Shown piece after piece: positions 24,933-35,095 of a stretch of 64,000 nt of DNA; the stretch's first letter is position 1; each line of letters opens with the position of its first letter. The notes below the pieces were generated by a model. The model did no database searches. It worked only from the letters and a program-made list of their open reading frames with translations, and was not told where the DNA came from. A program made the translations under genes and the position numbers. The stretch lies in assembly GCF_041429785.1 (NCBI RefSeq), contig NZ_CP163423.1:3348001-3412000 (forward strand). Reading direction: 5' to 3'. The DNA comes from Fretibacter rubidus. Lineage in GTDB: Bacteria > Pseudomonadota > Alphaproteobacteria > Caulobacterales > Maricaulaceae.

Positions 24933-26021
24933 ATGACACGACTTTTAAAATGCCTATCCCTGATTGCCCTTGTTACCATGCTCATGGGGACGCAGGCTGT
25001 TGCGCAGCGCGGGCCTGCTAGCGTTTTTGTAGAACCCGCTTTGGAGCGTGATTTCGCCCAACGTATTGAGGCGCTAGGCACGTTAGAGCCCAATGAAGTT
25101 GTGGACTTGACCTTGAATGTGGCTGACCGTGTTCAGTCGTTATATTTTGATGATGGACAACGCGTTCGCAAAGGTAAGACATTGTTGTCCTTGGCCCAGC
25201 GCGAGCAAATCGCCCTTACAGAAGGCGCAGAGGCCAATGCCGATGAAGCCAGACGGCAACTTGACCGCATACAGCGTCTCATTGAGCGCAAAGCTGTCTC
25301 GCAATCTGAATTGGACGAAGCGCAGCGTAATCTCGATGCGGCAACAGCGCAGCTCAGGGCTGTGCAGTCCCGGCAAAAAGACCGCGTCCTTGTGGCGCCC
25401 TTTGATGGTGTGCTGGGTTTTCGCCAAGTCAGTGTTGGGTCTTACGTGCGTCCGGGTGACGTCGTTGCGCGGCTGATTGATGACAGTGAAATGAATTTGG
25501 AGTTTACGGTGCCGTCAACATTCCTACGGGCCCTTAAGCCTGGAACCGCTGTGCGGGCGACGACGGATGATTTGCCGGGCTCTGTGTTTGAAGGCGTGAT
25601 TACGTCACTCGATAATGCCATCGACCCTGTCACGCGGTCTGTGCGTGTGCGCGCAACATTACCAAATCCAGACCGCGAATTAATTGCGGGCATGTTCATG
25701 GAAATCGTCTTAACCGCTGATCCGCGTGCACGCATTGCCATTCCTGAAGAAGCTGTTCAGCCCGTCGGCCCCCGCAGCTTTGTTTTTATCGTCGATAATT
25801 CAGACGGTGCCCCGAAAGCCACACGCATAGAGGTCAAGCTTGGCGCCCTGCAAGACGGCTATATCGAAGTGATAAGCGGATTAGAGGCGGGGCAGCGTGT
25901 CATTACAGAAGGCGTTATTCGTGTTCGTGAAGGCGCAGAAATTAAAATCGAAAGCAAAGACATGTTAAAACCACGCGTTGGTGGCGGCATGACTGGCAAT
26001 CGTTCCTCTGCTGGGGGCTAA
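24933..26021 (+). CDS. RND efflux periplasmic adaptor (membrane fusion protein)
   Basis: Links the inner-membrane RND pump to the NodT channel. The 362-residue protein has a signal peptide (MTRLLKCLSLIALVTMLMGTQAVAQ), a lipoyl/barrel-sandwich domain split around a helical hairpin (LDRIQRLIERKAVSQSELDEA), then LVAPFDGVLGFRQVSVGSYV and a beta-barrel. It ends 3 bp before the pump gene, so the two are translated together. Confidence 0.93.
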   Translation: MTRLLKCLSLIALVTMLMGTQAVAQRGPASVFVEPALERDFAQRIEALGTLEPNEVVDLTLNVADRVQSLYFDDGQRVRKGKTLLSLAQREQIALTEGAEANADEARRQLDRIQRLIERKAVSQSELDEAQRNLDAATAQLRAVQSRQKDRVLVAPFDGVLGFRQVSVGSYVRPGDVVARLIDDSEMNLEFTVPSTFLRALKPGTAVRATTDDLPGSVFEGVITSLDNAIDPVTRSVRVRATLPNPDRELIAGMFMEIVLTADPRARIAIPEEAVQPVGPRSFVFIVDNSDGAPKATRIEVKLGALQDGYIEVISGLEAGQRVITEGVIRVREGAEIKIESKDMLKPRVGGGMTGNRSSAGG

Positions 26022-26024
26022 GCC

Positions 26025-29000
26025 ATGATACTATCAGATATTTCGGTCAAACGCCCGGTTTTCGCCTCTGTTATTTCACTGGTGATGATCATCTTTGGCA
26101 TCATTGCCTTTGACCGTCTGTCTTTGCGCGAATATCCCGATATTGACGCGCCGATTGTCTCCATTGATACACGCTATCCTGGTGCGTCTGCATCTATTGT
26201 AGAAACACGTATCACTCAAATCATCGAAGATCGTATCGCAGGCGTCGAAGGCATTCGCTTTATGGACTCGACCAGCACGGACGGGCGCTCACGCATTAGT
26301 ATTGAATTTGGCATCGACCAAGATATTGACGCGGCAGCCAATGATATTCGTGACCGCATTTCGGGTGTGCTTGATAATCTCCCCGAAGAAGCCGATCCGC
26401 CAGAGGTCGAAAAAGCCGATAGTAATGATGACGTTATCATCTGGCTGAACCTTGCCAGTGAGTCGATGACGGTGCCAGAGCTGTCTGATTATGCGGACCG
26501 TTATCTTGTCGACCGGTTTTCAGCGCTTGACGGTGTCGCGCGTGTACGGGTTGGCGGGTCACGCAATTATGCCCTGCGGGTCTGGCTAGACCGCCGAAAA
26601 ATGGCCGCGCGAAATTTGACTGTGACGGATATTGAACGGGCGTTGCGCTCTGAAAATATCGAAGCCCCAGCGGGCAGTATAGAATCAGATACACGTAGCT
26701 ATACAATGCGAATTGACCGCGCGTTTCGCTCTGCTGATGATTTTAAACAACTCGTCATTGCGGAGGGCTCTGACGGCTATCTCGTGCGTTTGGGTGATAT
26801 AGCCCGGGTCGAGCGCGGGACTGAAGAAGACCGCAATATGTTTCGCGGCAACGGTGTGCCGATGGTTGGCCTGGGTATCATTAAACAATCGACCGCCAAT
26901 ACAGTCGACGTGGCCAATGCCGCGCGAGAGCTTGCTGATCGTTTAAATGAAACTCTCCCTGACAGTATTGTTATTGCGCGCAGTTTTGATAGTTCAGTCT
27001 TTATCTCTGCCTCTATTCGCGAAGTTTACATCACGCTCGCTATTGCTGTGGCGTTGGTGACGTTGGTTATTTTCCTATTTTTAGGCAGTTTGCGCGCGAC
27101 AATTATCCCCGCAATCACTGTCCCTATTTCCATTACAGCGACCTTTATTGTTCTCTTTGCTTTGGGATTATCGGTTAATCTTTTGACATTACTGGCCTTG
27201 GTTCTGGCCATTGGCTTGGTCGTTGATGACGCCATTGTTGTGCTTGAAAATATTGTGCGGCGTATCAATCAATACGACGAAACGCCATTGGTGGCGGCTT
27301 ACCGCGGCACGCGCCAAGTGGGTTTTGCTGTTGTCGCCACAACCTTGGTCTTGGTCGCTGTATTTGTGCCAATCACATTTTTGCAAGGCGACATCGGGCG
27401 CTTGTTCCGCGAATTTGCCCTGACCATTGCCGCGGCCGTCGTATTCTCTAGCTTGCTAGCTTTGACGCTCACCCCGATGCTGGCGTCCAAACTCATCCGT
27501 ATGAAAAACAAAGGCCGTACAGGTGGGCTCGCCGCTTTGCCGCGTGCGGTGGATAAAGGATTTTCTTATGTGTCAGGCGGTTACGGCTGGGTCATTGACC
27601 GTTTGATAAAACGCCCGCTTATGGTTGGTATTGTGTTGCTTGGCCTGCTGGGCGGGGCGGTTTACGGCGTGAATAATATCCAACAAGAATATGTTCCGAC
27701 TGAGGACCGCGGCGGATTTTTCGTTGCTGTTCGCGGACCGCAAGGCGCGTCTTATAGTTATATGGAACGCTATATGGACGAAATTGAACGCCGTCTTTTA
27801 CCTTATACCCTTCCCGAAAGTGAGGGCGGCACGGATGAAGTTAATCGTCTTTTGTTGCGTGCACCAGGCTTTGGCGGTGGGGCCACATTTAACCGCGGGG
27901 CCGTTATCGTTGTCCTTAATGATTGGAGCGCGCGACGCCCCGCCCAAGAGATTATCAATGAGATTAATCGCGGGCTCTCTGATCTGCCTGGCATTCGCGC
28001 CTTTGCGATTATGCGCCAAGGCCTCGGCGGGGGTACGGGGAAACCTGTGCAATTTGTGCTGGGCGGGCCGTCCTATGAACGTCTGACCGAATGGAGAGAT
28101 ACATTTGTGCAGGCCCTAGAGGCTGATAATCCGGGCCTTGTCGATATTGATTGGGATTATAAAGAAACCCAACCACAATACCGTATTCAAATTAACTACA
28201 AACGCGCCGCTGACCTCGGTGTCACAGTGGATAGTATTGGTGCGACCTTACAAACAATGCTCGGCAGTAAACGTGTTACAACCTATATTGATGAGGGCGA
28301 AGAATATGACATCATCCTTGAAGGTCTTCGTAATGAGCAAAATAATCCCAATGATATAACCAATATCTATGTGCGATCCGATCGTTCTGGGCAATTAATT
28401 CCGCTGTCTAATCTGGTTAACATTAACGCGATGGCAGACAGCCCAACGCTTAGCCGTTATAACCGTGTGCGTGCGATTACCATCGAAGCAGGCCTTGCGG
28501 ACGGAGCGTCGCTCGGCACAGTCCTCAACTCTATGACAGCAACAGCGCGTGAGGTGCTGCCCCAAGAAGCGACGATAGACTTTAAAGGTCAATCGCTGGA
28601 CTTTAAAAACTCGGGCAGTTCAATCCTGTTTGTTTTTGGAACGGGGCTTGTGATTGTATTCCTTGTTCTGGCGGCGCAATTTGAAAGCTATCGTCATCCC
28701 ATTATTATTATGCTGTGCGTCCCTGCCACTGTTGCGGGCGGCCTTTTGGGGCTTTGGTTGACGGGTAATTCACTGAATATCTACACTCAAATCGGCTTGA
28801 TTATGCTGGTCGGTCTTGCGGCAAAGAACGGTATTTTGATTGTCGAATTTGCCAATCAATTGCGCGACGAAGGCGTGGAATTTGACAAAGCCATTAAAGA
28901 AGCGGCTATGACACGGTTCCGCCCGATTATCATGACGGGCTTAACGACGGCGGCAGGCGCCATCCCGCTTATCACCTCTAGTGGCGCGGGATCAGAAACC

Positions 29001-29240
29001 CGTGCTGCAATCGGGGTTGTGATAATCTTTGGTGTCGTGGCGGCCGCTCTTGTCACTGTGTTATTTGTACCGACAGCTTACGCCCTGATTGCGCGCGGGA
29101 CAGGGTCACCCCAAGATGTGGCTAATCGTTTAAACGAGGAAATGGATAAAACGCCTGATGCTGATAATCCGGAAGCAACGCCTACGCCGACCCCGACCCC
29201 GACCCCGACCTCGTCTGGGCAACCGTCACCAGCGGAATAA
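26025..29240 (+). CDS. RND multidrug efflux pump (AcrB/HAE1 family)
   Basis: Proton-driven trimeric inner-membrane pump that exports toxic compounds with the adaptor and NodT channel. The 1071-residue protein begins MILSDISVKRPVFASVIS. The TM4 proton-relay pair is in AIGLVVDDAIVVLENI and the TM10 lysine in LVGLAAKNGILIVEFAN. Large periplasmic loops follow TM1 and TM7. The C-terminus is extended by a Thr-Pro repeat encoded by a (GACCCC) array. No regulator is adjacent. Substrates cannot be told from the sequence. Confidence 0.95.
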   Translation: MILSDISVKRPVFASVISLVMIIFGIIAFDRLSLREYPDIDAPIVSIDTRYPGASASIVETRITQIIEDRIAGVEGIRFMDSTSTDGRSRISIEFGIDQDIDAAANDIRDRISGVLDNLPEEADPPEVEKADSNDDVIIWLNLASESMTVPELSDYADRYLVDRFSALDGVARVRVGGSRNYALRVWLDRRKMAARNLTVTDIERALRSENIEAPAGSIESDTRSYTMRIDRAFRSADDFKQLVIAEGSDGYLVRLGDIARVERGTEEDRNMFRGNGVPMVGLGIIKQSTANTVDVANAARELADRLNETLPDSIVIARSFDSSVFISASIREVYITLAIAVALVTLVIFLFLGSLRATIIPAITVPISITATFIVLFALGLSVNLLTLLALVLAIGLVVDDAIVVLENIVRRINQYDETPLVAAYRGTRQVGFAVVATTLVLVAVFVPITFLQGDIGRLFREFALTIAAAVVFSSLLALTLTPMLASKLIRMKNKGRTGGLAALPRAVDKGFSYVSGGYGWVIDRLIKRPLMVGIVLLGLLGGAVYGVNNIQQEYVPTEDRGGFFVAVRGPQGASYSYMERYMDEIERRLLPYTLPESEGGTDEVNRLLLRAPGFGGGATFNRGAVIVVLNDWSARRPAQEIINEINRGLSDLPGIRAFAIMRQGLGGGTGKPVQFVLGGPSYERLTEWRDTFVQALEADNPGLVDIDWDYKETQPQYRIQINYKRAADLGVTVDSIGATLQTMLGSKRVTTYIDEGEEYDIILEGLRNEQNNPNDITNIYVRSDRSGQLIPLSNLVNINAMADSPTLSRYNRVRAITIEAGLADGASLGTVLNSMTATAREVLPQEATIDFKGQSLDFKNSGSSILFVFGTGLVIVFLVLAAQFESYRHPIIIMLCVPATVAGGLLGLWLTGNSLNIYTQIGLIMLVGLAAKNGILIVEFANQLRDEGVEFDKAIKEAAMTRFRPIIMTGLTTAAGAIPLITSSGAGSETRAAIGVVIIFGVVAAALVTVLFVPTAYALIARGTGSPQDVANRLNEEMDKTPDADNPEATPTPTPTPTPTSSGQPSPAE
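29189..29210 (+). repeat. Hexanucleotide tandem repeat in the RND pump 3' end
   Basis: Units of GACCCC repeated between 29189 and 29210 encode a Thr-Pro tail in the pump. Such arrays change length by slippage, here affecting only the cytoplasmic tail. Confidence 0.8.
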
Positions 29241-29266
29241 AGTCTGTTTAAATGTGGCGCTCCCTC

Positions 29267-30763
29267 TTATGGGACCGCACTCAAAGACGGCTTTAACACA
29301 GCTATCACCGGTTCTTCGGTCGTCATATCAATGCCGCTGACGTGGCCACCCATGCGCTGCATAGTATATAAATAAGTGAGATGTGATGTCTCAATACGGC
29401 TCCCCGGGGCCAAAATGGGTGTCCCTGGTGGATAGACGGCGATGCTGACTGCGCAGATATGACCGCAGGCGGTTTTAAGCGGCACGTTATGGCTTCGTCC
29501 ACGTTTTGCGTTGCGGATAGTGACAGAACTGTTTTTTAAAACGGGGGGATTAATGGCTCTCAGCGTCTGATGGTTAGTCACCATTTTTCGGTTCAAGCAG
29601 GTTTTAACACTGCGGTGCAGGGCCTTAATTAATGCCTCTTCTTGACCCAACAGCGAAGGCGATAGCAAAATTAGGAGTGTTTTAAATGTGCCCTTCTCGC
29701 AATCATATCCCAACTGGGCCATAGCGCTCACCATATCAAATCCGCTGATACCAATGTCGCCAAGATAAAATAGCAAATGGCTAGGGTCTGCCGTTTGAGC
29801 TCCAGAATCTTGCGGCCCTAACACCCATATTTTAGGGTGAATATCAGCAGTGCGCGCGGCAAGGCTTTTATGCAAATCTGGAATTCGCGCCCAATCATCC
29901 CCGACCTCGCCGTGGGTTAATTCTGTATGCATGACTTGGGCGAAACCCAGCGCCAGATATGATGGGCTAGTTGTGAAATGATCAAGGCTTTGGCTGTCAT
30001 AATGCGTCGTAAAAGCGGCGTTGCGGCTATACAGGCAAGACGTCTGGGATAGGCCAATGCCTTTCTTGTGAAAAGAAACGCTAGCGGCTGTTGCGCCCAA
30101 GGTCACAGGATTTGCGGGATAGCCTTCAATAATGCCGCATCCCACACCCCATGCGCCGTCGACATATAAAAACGCCTTATGTCTTTCACAGACCTTTGAA
30201 ATCGCCGCAATATCGGCAACACAGCCATTATAATCAGGGCTAGTGATTGCAACGGTTTCAATCGCGGGGTTAAGGCGCAAAGCCGCCTCAATCGCGCAAG
30301 CTGTTGGTACGTTTTGGACATCTAGGTCCGCATCATAGCGGCGGTTTAACCAGACAACCGTTTGCCCGCTAATGGCGATCGCAGCCAGCAGCGATGTATG
30401 GGCAGCAGAATCTAGTAAGACGACGCTTTTGTCCCCTGCCTTGGTAAGCTGCGGCATAACGTGTCCAAGCGCGCTTTCATTGACAGATGAAGTTCCCATG
30501 AACCCGATACGGGCAAAAGGCACGGCTGCCGCCTCAGCAATTTGTTGGTTAAACTGCCCCATGGGTCCATGGTGGATGCTGCCGCCTTGTTCAACTAATG
30601 TATCTAACGCTCCATAAGATATCGATGCATCCAATGGGGCCAATTGCGCAAATAATGACAAGAACAATGCGCTAGCCGGATCAGCATTTGAAGGATCAAA
30701 ATCCAACACTGTCTGATTATCAAAAACAGGAATACCGTAGTCGAGTGAGGTTTGGGTGTTCAT
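29267..30763 (-). CDS. Orn/Lys/Arg decarboxylase family PLP enzyme
   Basis: A fold-type I PLP enzyme of the ornithine/lysine/arginine decarboxylase group. ATG 30763 (MNTQTSLDYGIPVFDNQT) gives 498 residues. Visible are GPMGQFNQQIAEA near the start, TSSVNESALGHV, the cofactor aspartate in YVDGAWGVGCG and the Schiff-base lysine in SVSFHKKGIGLSQTS. The C-terminal domain includes PPGTPILAPGSRI, typical of decarboxylases of this family. The substrate (lysine, ornithine, arginine or another) cannot be assigned. It is alone on its strand, convergent with the RND operon. Confidence 0.88.
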   Translation of the reverse strand: MNTQTSLDYGIPVFDNQTVLDFDPSNADPASALFLSLFAQLAPLDASISYGALDTLVEQGGSIHHGPMGQFNQQIAEAAAVPFARIGFMGTSSVNESALGHVMPQLTKAGDKSVVLLDSAAHTSLLAAIAISGQTVVWLNRRYDADLDVQNVPTACAIEAALRLNPAIETVAITSPDYNGCVADIAAISKVCERHKAFLYVDGAWGVGCGIIEGYPANPVTLGATAASVSFHKKGIGLSQTSCLYSRNAAFTTHYDSQSLDHFTTSPSYLALGFAQVMHTELTHGEVGDDWARIPDLHKSLAARTADIHPKIWVLGPQDSGAQTADPSHLLFYLGDIGISGFDMVSAMAQLGYDCEKGTFKTLLILLSPSLLGQEEALIKALHRSVKTCLNRKMVTNHQTLRAINPPVLKNSSVTIRNAKRGRSHNVPLKTACGHICAVSIAVYPPGTPILAPGSRIETSHLTYLYTMQRMGGHVSGIDMTTEEPVIAVLKPSLSAVP

Positions 30764-30998
30764 ATCAAACCCGCGGTGTCTGACGTAATGCGCCTGTTGG
30801 CGAACAGAGTTTGACGCGGCTTTGCAGCGCAAATAACGCTTGGCATATTGTGTTCACGGGGCGCGGGCTTTGTGGCCGCAAATGGCGTGGTGATATTAAT
30901 TGTGCTGTCTTCATTCTGACCTCTAGGTGACAATGCAATTATGCGGAACCAGAGTTTAAAACAGAAATGGATGAGGGTAGGGTAATCGATAATATAAA

Positions 30999-31025
30999 GA
31001 AAAAACGCCCCGATTAGGGCGTTTT
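30999..31025 (-). terminator. Terminator of the kduI operon
   Basis: AAACGCCC and GGGCGTTT arms (31003-31010 and 31016-31023) with an adjacent minus-strand T-run, 80 bp after the kduI stop. Confidence 0.85.
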
Positions 31026-31102
31026 AATCATGCTTTATAGCTGTTTACGGGGTGAATATAGTCAATATAAAGCCGACTTTTAGACCCCAATGTAAACCGT
31101 CA

Positions 31103-31933
31103 TTAGCCAATATCGTCTTGGCTAATATGGTCCATATCGTCAAAGACTTGGTTCTCTCCGCCCATAGACCAAATAAAGGTATAAGACGACGTGCCTGCCC
31201 CGCAGTGCATAGACCATATGGGAGAGAGGGCCACTTCGCCTGCTTTCATAATCATGGGGCGCATATTGTCGGCTTCGCCCATGAAATGGAACACGCGCTG
31301 ATCTTCGGGTAGGTCGAAATACATGTAATATTCAGACCGGCGTTTATGAGTATGCGGCGGGAAGGTGTTCCAAACATTGCCTGAGTCCAAGATGGTAAAG
31401 CCCATAACAATTTGGCAGGTCTTGAGGATCGCTGGATGAATGGGTTGGAATATTGTGCGCTTATTACTGGTCTCATTTGCGCCTAAATGCAGCTGATTGG
31501 CTTGGGATTTTTTAATGTGCTGCGTCTCGTAACGCACATGGGCCGGGTAGCTGACGAAGTAAAATTTGGCGGGATTTTTGCCGTCATGGCTTGAGAACTC
31601 AATCCCCTTAGACTCGCGCCCAATATAAAGGCTATCGAGATTTTCCATGTCATAATCGACACCGTCAACTTTGATACTGCCGTGGCCGCCAATATTGATC
31701 ACGCCCACTTCGCGGCGTTGCGCAAAATAATCAGAGGCCAAATCTTTATGGGTCGGCACGGTCAGGGTCTTTGTGACGGGCACAGCCGATCCCACAACGC
31801 CGCGGTCAATATCGGAATAAACCAGCGGCACTTCGTCAGCTGTCCATAATGTGCTGACAACGAATGTGTCGCGCAATTCTGAATTGGTCATAGTTTTGTA
31901 GCGGACGATGTCGGCTGAGTAACGGATTTCCAT
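31103..31933 (-). CDS. kduI: 5-dehydro-4-deoxy-D-glucuronate isomerase KduI
   Basis: Isomerises 5-keto-4-deoxyuronate, formed from unsaturated uronates released by polysaccharide lyases and GH105 or GH88 enzymes, to 3-deoxy-D-glycero-2,5-hexodiulosonate. The 276-residue length is typical. It starts MEIRYSADIVRYKTM-T. The cupin metal site is visible as FPPHTHKRRSEYYMYF with two His and one Glu; the fourth ligand is in WSMHCGAG. It lies 50 bp downstream of the DUF4861 lipoprotein gene on the same strand. Confidence 0.97.
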   Translation of the reverse strand: MEIRYSADIVRYKTMTNSELRDTFVVSTLWTADEVPLVYSDIDRGVVGSAVPVTKTLTVPTHKDLASDYFAQRREVGVINIGGHGSIKVDGVDYDMENLDSLYIGRESKGIEFSSHDGKNPAKFYFVSYPAHVRYETQHIKKSQANQLHLGANETSNKRTIFQPIHPAILKTCQIVMGFTILDSGNVWNTFPPHTHKRRSEYYMYFDLPEDQRVFHFMGEADNMRPMIMKAGEVALSPIWSMHCGAGTSSYTFIWSMGGENQVFDDMDHISQDDIG

Positions 31934-31983
31934 AGGGGTCTCTTTTCAGTCTTTTAAAAATTAGGATTAAAGTGGCGGGGCCT

Positions 31984-32934
31984 TTATTGTGCGTTTAATG
32001 TTCTTTGTGTTGTGTCTAGCCAAGACGCAAATTCTGCGGCGTCTTTTAGGCCGCCTTTCTCTTGGCTCCAAGCGGCGGCAGTATAATAATTGGGCGACAC
32101 ATTGTCTTTGAACACAATGTAATGGTCGTCATTGTCTTTGCCAACACGCGCCACATCGGATGCTTTGTAAAACAGCGCCATACCCAGCCCGTCGGGGATT
32201 AAACTCTGCTCTCCGTAACGCGCGATATATTGCCAGTCTCCTGGGCTTGATGAGGTCATCTCTTGCGTATCGGGGTGAATGATCATGCCCGCCGCATAGG
32301 GATAGTTGCAATCACCGCGCACGCTGACGCGGCTTATCCGCTCTCCTGCCTCGATGCTATATTGCGCGCGCACGTCACCGCCGCAGGCTATTGATTGGCT
32401 ATGGGTGACGACAACAGCGGCACTGTCATTGTTGTCTGTGCTTACTTCGGCGCTATAGCCTGCCGCTTCGCCGATTTGCACGACCTCACCATCTTTAAAG
32501 ATGCCAAAGCCGCCCGCGCCCAGGGAATTACCAACTTTTAGAATGTCCATGCCCCAATCGGCCATGGCGTGATAGTCATTGCCGCGCCCAACGGTGGATA
32601 GCACAATGGCGTCTGTTTTCTTGCCAAAAATATCCAGCGCATTACGCTCGTCCAGATAGAGGCGAAAGCCAACTTTGTCTGATTCCCACCCTGGGCCTTC
32701 ATAGGCGACAATCTTTTCGCCGCGCTCGAACTGCTCGGGCATATTGATGCGCGTCACTTGAACGCCGCCGTTGCGCAGATCGCCAATATCGGCGCTAGCG
32801 CGGTCAACGGTGGAAGTTTGCTCAGTCATATCAGTGGCCGTCTTATCAGGCGCTGTCTGTCCACAGGCCGCTATGGATAAAGCCGCCACGACGAGGGCAG
32901 AATAAAGGCAAGTTTTTTGGATAAATATGGTCAT
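31984..32934 (-). CDS. DUF4861-type lipoprotein of the uronate locus
   Basis: A 316-residue lipoprotein: the signal peptide ends in AALSIAACGQ, with the lipidated cysteine near residue 24. Its mature part (RINMPEQFERGEKIVAYEGPGWESDKVGFRLY-type start, here seen as GWESDKVGFRLYLDERNALD and GRGNDYHAMADWGMDILKVG) matches the DUF4861 family that accompanies pectin- and ulvan-degrading loci. Its activity is not established. It is divergent from the GH105 gene and shares a promoter region carrying paired TGACCAA boxes. Confidence 0.82.
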   Translation of the reverse strand: MTIFIQKTCLYSALVVAALSIAACGQTAPDKTATDMTEQTSTVDRASADIGDLRNGGVQVTRINMPEQFERGEKIVAYEGPGWESDKVGFRLYLDERNALDIFGKKTDAIVLSTVGRGNDYHAMADWGMDILKVGNSLGAGGFGIFKDGEVVQIGEAAGYSAEVSTDNNDSAAVVVTHSQSIACGGDVRAQYSIEAGERISRVSVRGDCNYPYAAGMIIHPDTQEMTSSSPGDWQYIARYGEQSLIPDGLGMALFYKASDVARVGKDNDDHYIVFKDNVSPNYYTAAAWSQEKGGLKDAAEFASWLDTTQRTLNAQ

Positions 32935-32980
32935 AGCCAGAGCTTAGAGAAATTGCGCGCATGATGCAATATAATCTGTT

Positions 32981-33020
32981 TGACCAAAATTATTAATGCT
33001 GTCATGTTTATCTGACCAAT
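32981..33020. promoter_or_regulatory. Paired TGACCAA boxes between DUF4861 and GH105 genes
   Basis: TGACCAA occurs at 32981 and again at 33013, exactly 32 bp apart, in the 109-bp divergent promoter region. The same pairing is found at 35932/35964 before uxaC. These are candidate sites for the GntR regulator at 35092-35841. Confidence 0.5.
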
Positions 33021-33043
33021 TATACTATCAGGGGATTGTGACC

Positions 33044-34288
33044 ATGGGACATTTGAAGACACAGCTGTCATTCTCACGGCTAGTAAAGTGCGGAATGTTA
33101 ACGGCTATCCTTGGCCTAACGACGGTCTCTATGACGGCGTGTCAACCGTCACAGGATACGCCCAATACGCCCAGCGAGACTATCGCCTCTGATATTTTTG
33201 CAAAAGATAATATCATCACTGTCACCAACGGTGTTGCCGATTGGCAGTTGGCCCATATAGACAATTTTGAAGATTATGTCCCCAGTTTCCAAGACCGCTC
33301 TCGTGAAAAACGCGGCTGGATACAGGGCACATTTTTAAAGGGCCTCGCCGACTGGGGTGTGCGCACGGATAACGATGCCTATTTAGCTTATTTGAAAAAC
33401 TTTGCGGAAGAACAAGGCTACCGTTTGGAAGACCGCATTTATCACGCTGATGATCATGTGGTCGGACAATATTATTTCATTTTGCATGACCGTTATAAAG
33501 ACCCGGCCATGATTAAGCCGACGCAGGATGTCTTTGATCAAATTCTGGCGAACCCGTCTGATGTGTCGCTGGACTTTGGTCCTGACGGCACGGAAGAGGG
33601 CTATTATAAAGAATGCTTGAAACGGTGGTGCTGGGCGGATGCGCTGTTCATGGGCCCGCCCGTCTGGACAAAGCTGACCAAGATTACGGGTGATGATAAA
33701 TATCTAGAATTTTCCGACAAAGAGTTCTGGATTACAACGGACTATCTGTTTGACGAAGATGCGGGATTGTTCCTGCGCGACAGCCGTTTTTTTGAGCGCC
33801 GTGAAGAAACAGGCGAGAAAATATATTGGAGCCGCGGTAATGGCTGGGTGTTGTCTGGTCTGACCGATGTCATTGACGATCTTCCCATGGATCATCCGTC
33901 GCGCGACCGTTATATCGAGCTTTATAAAACGATGTCGGCAAAATTGATTGAGGTGCAAGCGGAGAATGGTTACTGGCCCGTCTCATTAGAGGCGGGACAT
34001 TTATATCCTGTGCCTGAGAGCAGCGGCACAGCCTTTTTCATTGCGGGTCTTGGCTGGGGCGTTGCCAATGGGACGCTTGATGCGGACACATATATGCCCG
34101 CCATTCGAAAAGGGTGGGCGGCGCTTAACGACTCTGTCATGGATACGGGTATGATGGGATGGGTGCAGCAAGTCGGCTATGCGCCTGACAAGGTTTCGGC
34201 CAATGAGACGCAGTTTTACGGTGCGGGCGCATTTTTGCTGGCGGGCGAGTCCATGCTCGACCTTCACGCTGCGGGCCATTTGAAATAG
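33044..34288 (+). CDS. Unsaturated rhamnogalacturonyl/glucuronyl hydrolase, GH105-type lipoprotein
   Basis: Hydrolyses the unsaturated uronic acid from oligosaccharide ends left by polysaccharide lyases. ATG 33044 follows AGGGGA; the 414-residue product has a lipoprotein signal (lipobox near SMTACQPS). The alpha6/alpha6-barrel motifs are seen in KRWCWADALFMGPPVW, with the likely catalytic Asp, and WSRGNGWVLSGLTD. The product feeds KduI. It lies 39 bp upstream of kduD in the same direction. The substrate could be pectin-, ulvan- or other uronan-derived. Confidence 0.88.
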   Translation: MGHLKTQLSFSRLVKCGMLTAILGLTTVSMTACQPSQDTPNTPSETIASDIFAKDNIITVTNGVADWQLAHIDNFEDYVPSFQDRSREKRGWIQGTFLKGLADWGVRTDNDAYLAYLKNFAEEQGYRLEDRIYHADDHVVGQYYFILHDRYKDPAMIKPTQDVFDQILANPSDVSLDFGPDGTEEGYYKECLKRWCWADALFMGPPVWTKLTKITGDDKYLEFSDKEFWITTDYLFDEDAGLFLRDSRFFERREETGEKIYWSRGNGWVLSGLTDVIDDLPMDHPSRDRYIELYKTMSAKLIEVQAENGYWPVSLEAGHLYPVPESSGTAFFIAGLGWGVANGTLDADTYMPAIRKGWAALNDSVMDTGMMGWVQQVGYAPDKVSANETQFYGAGAFLLAGESMLDLHAAGHLK

Positions 34289-34327
34289 AGCTTAATCACG
34301 CCGCCACCCCTTTAATCGGAGCCTCCT

Positions 34328-35095
34328 ATGTCATCTTCTATTTCTTTTGACCTGTCTGGAAAAACGGCGCTGGTCACAGGGGCGAGCCGCGGGATTGGCC
34401 AAGCGATTGCTATTGGCCTCGCGGGGGCAGGAGCGGATGTTATCGCTGTGGCGTCCCGTGCGGAAAACGCGGCTGAAACTGTGGCGCAGGTCAAAGCTTT
34501 GGGCCGTGACGCCCATGCGCTGGGCTGTGATCAATCTTCGCCAGATGCCATAAAAGCGGCGGTGGAGGCCGCTTATGCGGCGGTGCCAAAGGTTGATATT
34601 CTGGTCAATAATGCGGGCACCATACGCCGTGCGCCCGCGACAGATTACTCGGACGAGGATTGGAACGCGGTGATTAATACGAATCTGAACGGTGTGTTTC
34701 AATTTTGCCGTGGTATCGGCAAACATATGGTCGCGGCAGGTGAGGGCAAGATTATCAATATCGCCTCGCTGCTGTCATTCCAAGGCGGCATTACTGTGCC
34801 CGCTTACGCGGCCAGCAAAGGCGGCGTATCGCAATTGACCAAAGCATTGGCGAATGAATGGGCGGCATCAGGCGTACAAGTCAACGCCATTGCGCCGGGC
34901 TACATCGCGACGGATAACACAGCCGCCTTGCGCGCCAATCCAGAGCGTAACACAGCGATCCTTGCGCGGATTCCAACAGGCCGTTGGGGCGATGCGAAAG
35001 ACATTGCAGGCGCGGCTGTATTTCTGGCATCTCCCGCATCTAATTATGTCAACGGTCATATTCTGACGGTCGACGGCGGCTGGATGGCGCGCTAA
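34328..35095 (+). CDS. kduD: 2-dehydro-3-deoxy-D-gluconate 5-dehydrogenase KduD (SDR)
   Basis: Reduces the KduI product to 2-keto-3-deoxygluconate with NAD(P)H. The 255-residue short-chain dehydrogenase has the dinucleotide motif TGASRGIG (about residues 17-24), NNAG and the catalytic Ser, then YAASK with Tyr and Lys. The C-terminal VNGHILTVDGGWMAR is typical of KduD. Its end overlaps the convergent GntR gene by four bases. Confidence 0.93.
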   Translation: MSSSISFDLSGKTALVTGASRGIGQAIAIGLAGAGADVIAVASRAENAAETVAQVKALGRDAHALGCDQSSPDAIKAAVEAAYAAVPKVDILVNNAGTIRRAPATDYSDEDWNAVINTNLNGVFQFCRGIGKHMVAAGEGKIINIASLLSFQGGITVPAYAASKGGVSQLTKALANEWAASGVQVNAIAPGYIATDNTAALRANPERNTAILARIPTGRWGDAKDIAGAAVFLASPASNYVNGHILTVDGGWMAR